From Lamprobacter modestohalophilus (GTDB lineage: Bacteria > Pseudomonadota > Gammaproteobacteria > Chromatiales > Chromatiaceae): a DNA stretch of 64,000 nt. The notes under the pieces were generated by a model. It did not search any database and was not told the DNA's origin. It was given only the letters and a program-made list of their open reading frames with translations. Both the position numbers and the translations under genes were made by a program. Positions 38,603 through 46,497 of the stretch are shown here, one piece after another. The DNA is taken from positions 18,348 to 82,347 of the forward strand of contig NZ_NRRY01000023.1 of assembly GCF_016583905.1 (NCBI RefSeq), in the 5' to 3' direction. Position 1 is the first letter of the stretch, and the number at the start of each line of letters is the position of its first letter.

Positions 38603-39210
38603 GGTGCCGACGCCGTTTGCTCGATGCGGGTGAGGAGGGCGTCGATGTCGGCGCTCTGGCTGGGCTTGAGGCGCTTGGCTTCGGTGAGGGCGGCCTTGGC
38701 GGGGCCGGCCTGTTTCAGATGCAAGTAGGCCATGCCGAGGCCGATGAAGGCGCCGGCGTTCTGATTGTCGCTGCTGATGGCTCGTTGGAATTGATCGATG
38801 GCGCTGCTGTAGTCCTGGCTGAGCAGGTAGGCGCCGCCGAGACGGGTGTAGGCGAGGCTTGAAGAGGGGTCGGCGGCGATCGCCTGGTTCAGGGTGGCGA
38901 TGGCGGTCTGGGTTTCGCCGCGCTCGAGCTGCGCTTCGGCCTGCTTGATCAGGGTGCCAACGCTGGTGGCTGGGTTGGCGGGGCTAGCAGGACTGGCGGA
39001 GCTGCTTGGATTGGCGGGGCTGCCTGGACTGGCGACCGGGCCGTCAGGGCTTACTATGCTGGTTGGGCTGGTTGGGCTGGTTGGGCTGGTTGGGCTGGTT
39101 GAGCTTGCTGCGCTCACTGGGGTCGATTCAGCGATGCCTTGTTCCGTAGCCAAGGCGATGGCCAGCGTGAGGACGGTACCGGTAGTGATCAGTCGCAGTG
39201 CGTTGTGCAT
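38599..39210 (-). CDS. Exported tetratricopeptide-repeat protein
   Basis: A 203-residue protein: a signal peptide (L-R-L-I-T-T-G-T-V-L-T-L-A-I-A-L), a 50-residue Ser/Pro/Thr-rich linker with exact T-S-P repeats, then about three TPR units (A-I-A-T-L-N-Q-A-I-A-A-D-P-S-S-S-L-A-Y; Y-S-S-A-I-D-Q-F-Q-R-A-I-S-S-D-N). It probably works as a periplasmic scaffold. The linker is encoded by TTGGGCTGG-type tandem repeats at about 39058-39105, which could vary in number. The octaheme cytochrome gene lies upstream on the same strand. Confidence 0.8.
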   Translation of the reverse strand: MHNALRLITTGTVLTLAIALATEQGIAESTPVSAASSTSPTSPTSPTSPTSIVSPDGPVASPGSPANPSSSASPASPANPATSVGTLIKQAEAQLERGETQTAIATLNQAIAADPSSSLAYTRLGGAYLLSQDYSSAIDQFQRAISSDNQNAGAFIGLGMAYLHLKQAGPAKAALTEAKRLKPSQSADIDALLTRIEQTASAP

Positions 39211-39258
39211 GGCGTTATTTGAGGGCAGTCTTTGGAGCGGCTGTCTTGGACGGTGAGT

Positions 39259-39307
39259 CGCTCTACTGCGCCGACCCAGTGGTCAAGCGATCAAGCGCAG
39301 TAGAGCG
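39259..39307. terminator. 13-bp perfect inverted repeat downstream of the octaheme cytochrome gene
   Basis: CGCTCTACTGCGC (39259-39271) and GCGCAGTAGAGCG (39295-39307) are perfect complements; the 23-base loop has its own GACC-CAGT-GGTC hairpin. It lies between the octaheme gene end and the TPR gene start, both on the minus strand. It may be a terminator or a regulator-binding site; no T-run is evident. Confidence 0.5.
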
Positions 39308-39399
39308 TATTGGTTTCGGCCAGCAGGTGCTGGCCGCTGTCAGTGCTGGCCTCTAGCCTGTGATCCCTGAGGGCCAGGCCAGCAGCGGCTGGAGGTTGG

Positions 39400-40905
39400 C
39401 TACTTCAGTGCCCCCTTGCCGTAACGCGCCTCAAAGCCCTTGCGCACGGTCTCCAACTGCTCCTTGTTCATGCCATTGAAGTACCAGTCGTGACCCTCGA
39501 TTGGCTTGAAGTGCTCTTCCAGTAACGCGACGGCGTACTCATCGTTGCCGTCCTTCTTGATCACCACGTCCTTCAGCTCTGGAATCCACTTGAAGTAGGT
39601 GTGCTGGGCGACCTCATACATGCCGTGCCACCAGGTGTAGTCGGGGCCGCTCATCGAGGCGCCATGCCGCGCGCGACGGCCCTCGTGATGCCAGATCTCC
39701 CACCAGGTCCATTCGATCTTGTCATCGAACGGGGCCGGGGTGATGTAGCCCTTCTCCTTCAGGTCGGCCATGGCGGCGGCGATCGGCTTGGCGAACTTGT
39801 CGTTGTAGAGATAGACCACGTTGTCGAACTGCTCGTAGTGGCCGTCGATGACGCTCTTCTCGTGACAGGCGTAGCAGATGTCTTCCATCTTGCCGCGGCG
39901 ATCCTTCCAGGTCAGCACCTCGACCACGGTCGAGTCCTTGGCTGCGTCGCCAACGGCGGGGATCGGCTGGCCCTCGGGCACGTCGAATTCCTCGCCGTTT
40001 TCAAGCTTGACCAGGTTGATCTTGGTCGAGATCGGAGGCCGCAGCGTCCAGGAGATGCGCTCGCCGACGTTATGGGTCGAGGCCTCGTGCGGCGACGCAC
40101 TCATGTGGCAGGTCGAGCAGGTGGGAGCGGCGCTGTAGTCGATTCCGGCGACCCATTTGTCTGACTCGAGATTCATCTCGTCGACCTTGGCGCGGTAGAT
40201 GATGCCGTGCTTGGACTCGTTGTAGACCTCGATCTGCGGATGGTCGGGGCCGACGTGGCACTTGCCGCAGGTATCGGGCGTGCGGGCTTGGGCCTTGCTG
40301 AAGCGGTGGCGGCCGTGGCAGGCCGTGCAGGAGCCGAGACTGCCGTCGGGATTGATGCGGCCGATGCCGGTGTTGGGCCAACTGCCGGCGAGCGGCCGCC
40401 CTTTGTCTTTGCCCTCGGTGATGAATTCGAGTTCACCGCCATGGCATTGCTTGCAGCCGGCGTTGACTGCGGCCGGGCCGCCAACCACCTCGCCGAGCAG
40501 GTTGTCGAGCGAGCCGAGGATCTGACCGGCCTTGGCGTGATGCGAGCCGTCCATCTCCTCGAATTCCTTCTCGTGGCACTTGGAGCAGTCCTTGGGCGTG
40601 ACGACGATCGAGACGTAGGTTTCCTCGTGGCGCCAGGCGTCGACATCCCCTTCCTCGGCTTGGTGGCAGTCGAGGCAGCTGACGCCGTTCTGGCCGTGCT
40701 GGCTATGGTTCCACTCCCAGTACAGGCCGGGGTTCTCGCCCATGTGGCAGTCGACACATTCTTGACCTTTGGGATCACCCCAGTCGATACCGGGCTGGCC
40801 AGCGGGGCGGATGGCATGGGCGTTGGCGGCGACGAGTAGGCCAAAGACGGCGACTAGCAGGTAGCCGAACAGGCCGGCGCGCGGGCCTGAGCGTGTTCTC
40901 GACAT
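39400..40905 (-). CDS. Octaheme hydroxylamine-oxidoreductase-family cytochrome c
   Basis: About 501 residues with a signal peptide (cleavage after A-N-A-H-A). It has eight C-x-x-C-H motifs: C-V-D-C-H, C-L-D-C-H, C-S-K-C-H, C-K-Q-C-H, C-T-A-C-H, C-G-K-C-H, C-S-T-C-H and C-Y-A-C-H. Spacing and the C-terminal G-P-D-Y-T-W-W-H-G-M-Y-E match HAO-type octaheme proteins. In nitrifiers a Tyr near this region crosslinks to the catalytic haem for hydroxylamine oxidation; proteins without it reduce nitrite or hydroxylamine. A Tyr is present in this motif, but I cannot confirm it is the crosslinking one. The start at 40905 has GGAG upstream. There is no haoB or cytochrome c554 next to it. Confidence 0.88.
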   Translation of the reverse strand: MSRTRSGPRAGLFGYLLVAVFGLLVAANAHAIRPAGQPGIDWGDPKGQECVDCHMGENPGLYWEWNHSQHGQNGVSCLDCHQAEEGDVDAWRHEETYVSIVVTPKDCSKCHEKEFEEMDGSHHAKAGQILGSLDNLLGEVVGGPAAVNAGCKQCHGGELEFITEGKDKGRPLAGSWPNTGIGRINPDGSLGSCTACHGRHRFSKAQARTPDTCGKCHVGPDHPQIEVYNESKHGIIYRAKVDEMNLESDKWVAGIDYSAAPTCSTCHMSASPHEASTHNVGERISWTLRPPISTKINLVKLENGEEFDVPEGQPIPAVGDAAKDSTVVEVLTWKDRRGKMEDICYACHEKSVIDGHYEQFDNVVYLYNDKFAKPIAAAMADLKEKGYITPAPFDDKIEWTWWEIWHHEGRRARHGASMSGPDYTWWHGMYEVAQHTYFKWIPELKDVVIKKDGNDEYAVALLEEHFKPIEGHDWYFNGMNKEQLETVRKGFEARYGKGALK

Positions 40906-41161
40906 GGTGCACTCTCCTCGATCTTGTCTGGCGATCATGACTGGCGGTCATGACTGGCGGTCATGAGCAGCTGGATGGCGCGCCCCTCGCAGGTTCTGGC
41001 GCTGGAGTGGGCGGCGGTTCGAGGCCCGTGCTGGGCGGCATCCTCAGCGAGGTGAAGCTGTCGTCAGCGTTGGTCTCTGATGTCATGCTGTGCGAGCAGG
41101 GGCTTGTAAACCTTGATCCGTCTCATGAATGGCCAGTGGGCCGGTTCAGAACCCCGGTAAA

Positions 41162-41175
41162 TTGACGGATATCAA
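41162..41175. promoter_or_regulatory. FNR/Anr/Dnr-like box
   Basis: TTGACGGATATCAA differs by one base from the consensus TTGAT-N4-ATCAA. It lies about 257 bases upstream of the octaheme cytochrome start and 200 bases upstream of marC. Anaerobic or nitric-oxide control of the cytochrome gene is a reasonable inference; the transcript start is not known. Confidence 0.55.
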
Positions 41176-41342
41176 TGATCGGCGCGATAACCAACCGTGC
41201 TTGAGCAGCATCGATGGGCCGACCGGATCAGGTCTCGACGCTTCGCAGCAGCGCGTGACTGGTTGCAAACGCTGCTCGAATCCTCTTTGATGCAGCCTCG
41301 CATGGTCGGGCCAGTGGTTGCGCGATCAGCTTGAGTCTGTTC

Positions 41343-41374
41343 GATAAGCGGATAAGCGGATAAGCGGATTAGCG
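41343..41374 (+). repeat. 8-bp tandem repeat abutting the marC start codon
   Basis: GATAAGCG occurs three times, followed by GATTAGCG, and the next base is the A of the marC ATG. No separate Shine-Dalgarno sequence is seen, so the repeat fills the ribosome-binding region. Confidence 0.9.
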
Positions 41375-42013
41375 ATGACGGAAAAACTGGTCTTTGAATT
41401 CGTCACCCTGTTTGTGGTGCTGGAGCCGTTCGGGATGCTGGCGGTGTTTCTCGCGGTGACCGCGGGTCTCGAGGCTGGTCAACGCCGCAAAGCTGCGGCG
41501 CTCGCGATCCTGTACGCCTTCGCCGTGCTGGTGTTCTTTGTTGTTGTCGGCGAGCTATTGCTGATCCAAATGGGCATTCCGCTGCGGGCCTTTCAGGTCG
41601 CTGGAGGCTTGTTGCTGCTTCTGTATGGGATCGAGATGAGCCTTGGCGCCCATGCGCCCGGTACCGGGCCTTCGGCGGCGTCCCATACAGATTCCAGCAG
41701 CAGTATCAACTCATTGGCCGTGTATCCACTTGCGATCCCGTCGATCGCAGGGCCAGGGGCGATGTTGACCGTGGTTTTGCTGACTGATAATCGTGAGCAC
41801 GCTGTGATCGATCAGCTGATCACCACCGCTGTGCTTGGATCGACCCTGTTCCTGTTCTTGCTCATCCTGTTGGCGGCCAGTCCGATCATGCGGGTGATTG
41901 GCCAGGGCGGCGCCAATGTCTTGCGGCGTGTGATGGGCGTCATACTCAGCGCGATCGCTGCCAATATGATACTTGGCGCCTTTCAGGAGTGGCTGGGGCT
42001 GCCGCCGCTATAG
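41375..42013 (+). CDS. MarC/YhgN family integral membrane protein
   Basis: A 212-residue protein with six membrane segments. Family signatures are V-V-L-E-P-F-G-M-L-A-V-F, F-Q-V-A-G-G-L-L-L-L-L-Y-G-I-E-M and the central Y-P-L-A-I-P-S-I-A-G-P-G-A-M. MarC proteins are inner-membrane proteins of unknown transport function, despite the multiple-antibiotic-resistance name. The start codon directly follows an 8-bp tandem repeat. Confidence 0.9.
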   Translation: MTEKLVFEFVTLFVVLEPFGMLAVFLAVTAGLEAGQRRKAAALAILYAFAVLVFFVVVGELLLIQMGIPLRAFQVAGGLLLLLYGIEMSLGAHAPGTGPSAASHTDSSSSINSLAVYPLAIPSIAGPGAMLTVVLLTDNREHAVIDQLITTAVLGSTLFLFLLILLAASPIMRVIGQGGANVLRRVMGVILSAIAANMILGAFQEWLGLPPL

Positions 42014-42063
42014 TCCGAGCTCGAGCAGTGCATGAAGGGCGCCATGCACTGCGGGCTATCGCC

Positions 42064-42597
42064 TTACAAGATCGGGATCATCGCGTAGCCCTTGGACTGA
42101 TAGCCAATCTGCGAGACGAAGGTGTTGCCGACAAAGTCGATACCTGGCAGCAGCGTGCCGGGGTCGATCTTGAAGAGCCGGGCGGCGACTGAGCAGGCCT
42201 CCATGTGCACATTCGGTTTTGCCTGCAGGGTCTTGATCAGCTCGGCGACGGCCTCGTAGTGCTGTTCTTGATCCAAGGGGACATCGGTGTGCTGGGTTGA
42301 TATCAGCTGCAGCGATGGCCCGCGGAAGGTGAACACCATCTCGGGCTCGACGCCTTGGCGCTTGAGATCCTCATAGGTCTCATCCATGACCTTCAGATAA
42401 AGGCTCAGCTTCTCCGGGTTGCCTACGTTGATGTCCCAGGCGACCTTGCCGGTCTCGACGCTGGCGAGCGCCCGGCTGTCGTCGGGCTTGGTGTCAGGGG
42501 CATCGGCCGCGAGCGTGAGGGTGCCGGCACCGACGAGATAGCAGGCGGCGAGGCAGAGCGCCCCGGCCCGGAGGCGAAAGGTGAGGGGGAGGGACAT
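42064..42597 (-). CDS. Exported DsrE-family protein
   Basis: A 177-residue protein with a signal peptide (A-G-A-L-C-L-A-A-C-Y-L-V-G-A-G). The DsrE-like core has V-A-W-D-I-N-V-G-N-P-E-K-L, E-M-V-F-T-F-R-G-P and a C-terminal M-E-A-C-S-V-A-A-R-L-F...L-L-P-G-I-D-F-V-G-N-T-F-V. The Cys in A-C-S-V matches the sulfur-carrying Cys of relatives. DsrE-fold proteins relay sulfur in sulfur-oxidising bacteria, but this one is periplasmic, and many such exported forms are uncharacterised. Confidence 0.8.
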   Translation of the reverse strand: MSLPLTFRLRAGALCLAACYLVGAGTLTLAADAPDTKPDDSRALASVETGKVAWDINVGNPEKLSLYLKVMDETYEDLKRQGVEPEMVFTFRGPSLQLISTQHTDVPLDQEQHYEAVAELIKTLQAKPNVHMEACSVAARLFKIDPGTLLPGIDFVGNTFVSQIGYQSKGYAMIPIL

Positions 42598-42864
42598 CGC
42601 AGTAGACCTCTGATGGTTGTTGTCGTTTGGTGTTGAGTAGAGAGTAAAGCCGTGCCGAGGCTGATGATTGCGCGAGGCACGGCGTTGGCAGCACTCGCGG
42701 CCACCCTGCCGTACTTGAAGCGCTCGCGCGCCTTGCGGTGGTCCATCACCCTCAATTATGGGGCAGGGTGCTCGGTTTTCGACCGTGCCGTAACCGGCTT
42801 CGAGTAGACTCGAGCAGGCGTCGTCAGGAGACCAATACTGAGATAACGAGGTTCAGCTTGAGCC
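42598..42864. other. Spacer with a perfect 8-bp inverted repeat
   Basis: GCCGTGCC (42649-42656) and GGCACGGC (42676-42683) form a hairpin upstream of the DsrE-like gene. A minus-strand frame reaches to 42755 but lacks a ribosome-binding site and family match, so I do not call it. Confidence 0.4.
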
Positions 42865-44352
42865 ATGGCTTCTATCGATTCTGAGACTGAGCAGCAAGGT
42901 CCGATCTGGGAGCTGGTTGGGTTGTCCGATTATCGGCTGCCCTCGGCGCCGACCGCGACCAGCGCACGGCGCGGCCTGTCGTCGCTGATGCGGCTGTTCG
43001 GACGCCGCCAGCCAGCGTCGCAGGGGCCGGTGAAGACCGAGGACGAGCTGCACAGACTCGAGCCCGAGCGTCTGGAGGCCATCATCAGTCCGATCGATTG
43101 GCACCCAGCCGCGCAGTTGCTGCAACAAGCCCTTGAGCAGCGCTCCAAGCTCGATCCCGCCTGGTTCATCATCAGCCCGCCCGCTGCCGGCTATGCAGGC
43201 CTGCTCGAGACCTGGGCAGCTCAGCAAGCTGCCGCCTGCATCCCGAGCCCGACCTATGAGATCGTTGCCGGCGACCACTCCGGCTGGCTCGCCGACTTGC
43301 CGGCTGGCGACGCCCCTTGGACGTTGCCACGGCTCGAGCGCTGCTGGCTACGCCATCCGGCTGGGCTCGGCTTGGTGCGCGAGCTGTTCGACCGCCTGCT
43401 CAGCGGCAAGCTCGGTTTCGGCCTGATCGGCTGCGACAGCTGGGCTTGGGCCTATCTGCGTTATGTGGTGCCGACGCAGGCTGTGCGCGCCTTGACGCTA
43501 CAGGCGCTCGATGGCGAGCGGCTGGCGAACTGGCTCGGCCAGCTGGCGGCTGGGGGGCCGGCTGAGTTGTCGACCGGTTCGCCGACGGGTTCACCGACTG
43601 TTAAGCAGAAGGGAACGCCGACCGTTACGCCGACTGGCACGTCGACAGGTTTGCCAAATAGGTTGTCGGTTGCACACAGCCTGCGCCCGCGCCGCTTCCG
43701 TCATGCACAGAGCGGCAATCTGCTGTTGTCCGTGAACGATGATGAGGAGATCGGGGTTACCAGTGAGCTGCGCTATCTGGCAGCACAGTCTCGCGGCAAC
43801 CCTGGTGTGGCGTTGCAGCTCTGGCGCTCGCGGCTGCGCTCAGAGCCAGACAAGCCGGAGGCCGTCGAGGCCGAGGCCGATGATGAGTCTGATGCCAAGG
43901 CGGGCGACGAGTCGGGCGAGGAGGCAGGCGGCAAAACGGCTGACAAGGCAGACGGTAAGGCAGTCGATAAAGCCAGCGACAAAGCGGGTGATACAGTCGG
44001 CGACAAAGCCGGCGATAAAACCGGCGACAGGGGCAGTGACAAGACCGGCGACAAGCCCAAGGTCGAAACCATCTGGGTGGCTCCGGCGGTCGATCTTGAG
44101 CTGCCGAGCGGTCTGGATGAGGCCGAGGCGCTGATCCTACACGCGCTGCTGCTCCACGATGGGCTGCCGACCGAGGTCGTTGAGGGGCTGTTACCACATG
44201 CGCGCTTCCAGACGCACTCCCTGCTGCTGCAGCTCGCTGCCGTGGAGGTGATCCGATCTGAGCCCGACGGCTGCTGGCGTGTCACGGCGTTCGCTTATGC
44301 CGCCGTGCGTAGCTTCCTCGCCGGGCGTCGTTTCTTGGTTGACGATGTTTAA
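42865..44352 (+). CDS. Hypothetical protein with acidic D/K/G/A-rich insert
   Basis: 495 residues, soluble. The first 230 are well ordered, with many Trp and Leu (H-P-A-A-Q-L-L-Q-Q-A-L-E-Q-R, L-G-F-G-L-I-G-C-D-S-W-A-W-A-Y-L-R-Y). Then comes a Thr/Gly/Ser-rich repeat (S-P-T-G-S-P-T), a middle segment, and a roughly 80-residue charged repeat (D-K-A-G-D-K-A, D-K-T-G-D) near 345-410. The last 80 look like a winged helix (G-L-P-T-E-V-V-E-G-L-L-P-H-A-R-F). It resembles the C-terminus of some P-loop regulators, but no Walker A motif is seen. An MscS channel gene follows 41 bases later and is probably cotranscribed. Confidence 0.65.
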   Translation: MASIDSETEQQGPIWELVGLSDYRLPSAPTATSARRGLSSLMRLFGRRQPASQGPVKTEDELHRLEPERLEAIISPIDWHPAAQLLQQALEQRSKLDPAWFIISPPAAGYAGLLETWAAQQAAACIPSPTYEIVAGDHSGWLADLPAGDAPWTLPRLERCWLRHPAGLGLVRELFDRLLSGKLGFGLIGCDSWAWAYLRYVVPTQAVRALTLQALDGERLANWLGQLAAGGPAELSTGSPTGSPTVKQKGTPTVTPTGTSTGLPNRLSVAHSLRPRRFRHAQSGNLLLSVNDDEEIGVTSELRYLAAQSRGNPGVALQLWRSRLRSEPDKPEAVEAEADDESDAKAGDESGEEAGGKTADKADGKAVDKASDKAGDTVGDKAGDKTGDRGSDKTGDKPKVETIWVAPAVDLELPSGLDEAEALILHALLLHDGLPTEVVEGLLPHARFQTHSLLLQLAAVEVIRSEPDGCWRVTAFAYAAVRSFLAGRRFLVDDV

Positions 44353-44393
44353 TGCGCTGATTAGTGCGCTGATTAATGCGCTGAGCCAGCACC

Positions 44394-45212
44394 ATGGATA
44401 CTGAAACGATCAACGACCTCTTTCGCCGGCTTGATACTGGCGCTTTGCTCGACTTGACGCTGATCCTGTTTGGCACTGTCGCGCTGATCCTGCTGGTGCA
44501 GAAAGCGCTGCCCTGGCTCGCCAACCGGCTGCACGGTAAGTCCCGGCACTACTTGCTGGCCTTGGTGCCGCTGTTACGCCTGATCATCGTCATCGGTGCC
44601 TTCTTGCTGGCGGTGCCGACCCTGATCGAGCCCTCGCTGCAGAACATGGTCGCGATCTTCGGCTCGCTTGGATTGGCGCTCGGCTTCGCGCTCAAGGACT
44701 ACGCCAGCAGTCTGGTCGCCGGCATCGTCGCGGTTGGCGAGGCGCCCTATCGTAATGGCGATTGGGTGCAGATCGGCGATACCTATGGCGAGGTGACCCA
44801 TGTCGGCATGCGCGCGGTCAACCTGGTGACGCCGGACGACAATCTGGTCAGTATCCCGCACGCGAAGCTCTGGACCGAGCCGATCTCGAACGCCAACAAT
44901 GGCAGCCCGCAATTGCAGTGCACGGCGGACTTCTATCTGCATCCAGCCCATGATGGCGCTCGGGTTCGCGAGCTGCTCTTCGATGTCGCGCTCACCAGCC
45001 CCTACCTTGCGCTCGGTGAGCCGATCGCGGTGGTCGCCGCAGAGCAGCCCTGGGGGACGCGCTACCGGCTGCGCGCCTATCCGATCGACGCGCGCCAACA
45101 ATTTCGCTTTGCCACGGATCTGACCTTGCGCGCCAAGGCTGAGCTATTGCGCCAAGGCTTCAGGATGGCCGCCGTGCCGGCACGACCAGAGCCGGCCGGG
45201 GCATCCGGCTAG
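44394..45212 (+). CDS. Small-conductance mechanosensitive channel (MscS family)
   Basis: A 272-residue protein with two to three membrane helices, the pore helix region G-S-L-G-L-A-L-G-F-A-L-K-D-Y-A-S-S-L-V-A-G and the MscS beta domain (Y-R-N-G-D-W-V-Q-I-G-D-T-Y-G-E-V, then V-S-I-P-H-A-K-L-W). It opens on membrane tension to release solutes after hypo-osmotic shock. It lies directly after the hypothetical gene at 42865; the short spacer contains repeats of TGCGCTGATTA. Confidence 0.9.
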   Translation: MDTETINDLFRRLDTGALLDLTLILFGTVALILLVQKALPWLANRLHGKSRHYLLALVPLLRLIIVIGAFLLAVPTLIEPSLQNMVAIFGSLGLALGFALKDYASSLVAGIVAVGEAPYRNGDWVQIGDTYGEVTHVGMRAVNLVTPDDNLVSIPHAKLWTEPISNANNGSPQLQCTADFYLHPAHDGARVRELLFDVALTSPYLALGEPIAVVAAEQPWGTRYRLRAYPIDARQQFRFATDLTLRAKAELLRQGFRMAAVPARPEPAGASG

Positions 45213-45232
45213 CGAATGAGCGCTAAGAAAGC

Positions 45233-45296
45233 GTCCACCAACTGCTTTCCGATTTGAGCGCCACGGTAGGGGATCATCGGGAATGAGAAAATGGAC
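45233..45296. repeat. 65-bp dispersed palindromic element, copy 2
   Basis: A near copy of 13805-13869. It begins GTCCA and ends TGGAC, with TTCCGAT pairing to ATCGGGAA inside, between the convergent mscS and moaA genes. Confidence 0.75.
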
Positions 45297-45345
45297 GACT
45301 ACTCAGCACAGCTGGTGCGGAATGAGCCACGTTTGCGATGGGCTG

Positions 45346-46347
45346 TTAACCGCCGGTCGCATTCATGTGCCGAAAGATCACCGGCTTGGCCTCGAGATTG
45401 AAGTCGTGGCCTTCGGGCTTGATCGCCATGGACTTGATGATGGCGCGCTTGACCGCCTCGTCATCGAGTGGGTTGGCGCGGAGCACGCGGCGGAGATCCA
45501 TCGAGTGCTCTTGGCCGAGGCAGAGCAGCAGTCGACCTTCGGCGGTGACACGCACGCGGTTGCAGCTGCCGCAGAAGTTGTGGCTATGCGGCGAGATGAA
45601 GCCGACGCGGGTCTCGGCGCCGGCGACACGCCAGTAGCGCGAGGGGCCACCAGTCTGCTCGGTGGTCGGAATCAGCTCGAACTGCTCGGCGAGATCGGCG
45701 CGAATCTGCTCGCTCGGATAGAAGACCTCGGAGCGGTCGTGCTCGCCGATCTCGCCGAGGGGCATCTCCTCGATGAACGCGATATCCAGTCCGCGCTCCA
45801 GGGCGAAGCCCACCAGGTCGACGACCTCGTCATGATTGCGATGCTTGAGGATGACGCTGTTGAGCTTGATGCGTGCAAACCCGGCTGCACGCGCCGCTTC
45901 GATACCGGCGAGCACCTGCGCGAGATCGCCTTTCCGGGTGATGGCACGGAACCGCTCGGGTCGCAGCGAATCCAGACTGATATTGATACGGGTAACACCC
46001 GCGGCCTTGAGCCGCTCGGCAAAGCGCGGGAGTTGGGTACCGTTGGTGGTGACGGTGAGGTCTTTGAGGCCAGGCAGCGGTCCCAGCGCCTCGAACAGCG
46101 TCATCACATCGCGCCGAACCAGCGGCTCGCCGCCAGTGACGCGCAGTTTGGTGACGCCGAGCTCGGTGAAGCAGCGGCCGAGTCGGGCGATCTCTTCCAG
46201 CGTCAACACCTGCGCTCGGGGCAGGAAGGTCATGTCCTCGGCCATGCAGTAGACACACCTCAGATCGCAGCGATCGGTAACCGAGAGGCGGACATAGGTC
46301 ACGTGACGGCCAAAACGGTCGATCAGGGCAGGGCGTTCGGTGGACAT
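45346..46347 (-). CDS. moaA: GTP 3',8-cyclase MoaA
   Basis: A 333-residue radical-SAM protein: C-D-L-R-C-V-Y-C (C-x3-C-x2-C) near residue 27 for the SAM cluster, T-G-G-E-P-L, and the C-terminal second cluster [21 protein letters not shown]. It catalyses the first step of molybdenum-cofactor synthesis with MoaC. No other moa genes are near. The C-terminal G-G of most MoaA proteins is present (N-A-T-G-G). Confidence 0.95.
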   Translation of the reverse strand: MSTERPALIDRFGRHVTYVRLSVTDRCDLRCVYCMAEDMTFLPRAQVLTLEEIARLGRCFTELGVTKLRVTGGEPLVRRDVMTLFEALGPLPGLKDLTVTTNGTQLPRFAERLKAAGVTRINISLDSLRPERFRAITRKGDLAQVLAGIEAARAAGFARIKLNSVILKHRNHDEVVDLVGFALERGLDIAFIEEMPLGEIGEHDRSEVFYPSEQIRADLAEQFELIPTTEQTGGPSRYWRVAGAETRVGFISPHSHNFCGSCNRVRVTAEGRLLLCLGQEHSMDLRRVLRANPLDDEAVKRAIIKSMAIKPEGHDFNLEAKPVIFRHMNATGG

Positions 46348-46497
46348 GCGGTCAGGCTCTTAGGGCAAGCAGTGATGCTGTAACAGGTGATCAGGGTGCT
46401 GAACGGCTAGGATGTTCGGCAGGACGTCGCTAGCATTGTCGCTGATTCTGCGAGGTCTGGTCGAAAGACAAACAAACAACAACAGCAAACTAGGGGA

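Larger units (their letters stand above)
40906..41374. other. Divergent intergenic region between the octaheme gene and marC
   Basis: About 470 bases with no supported gene. It contains a short direct repeat of CATGACTGGCGGT near 40936-40965, an FNR-type box at 41162-41175, and the GATAAGCG repeat array abutting marC. Confidence 0.6.

Noticed and set aside
34048..40905. A full nitrate-reductase (nap) operon
   Set aside because: Only napG and napH are present; no molybdopterin catalytic subunit, napB, napC or napD is seen in the window.
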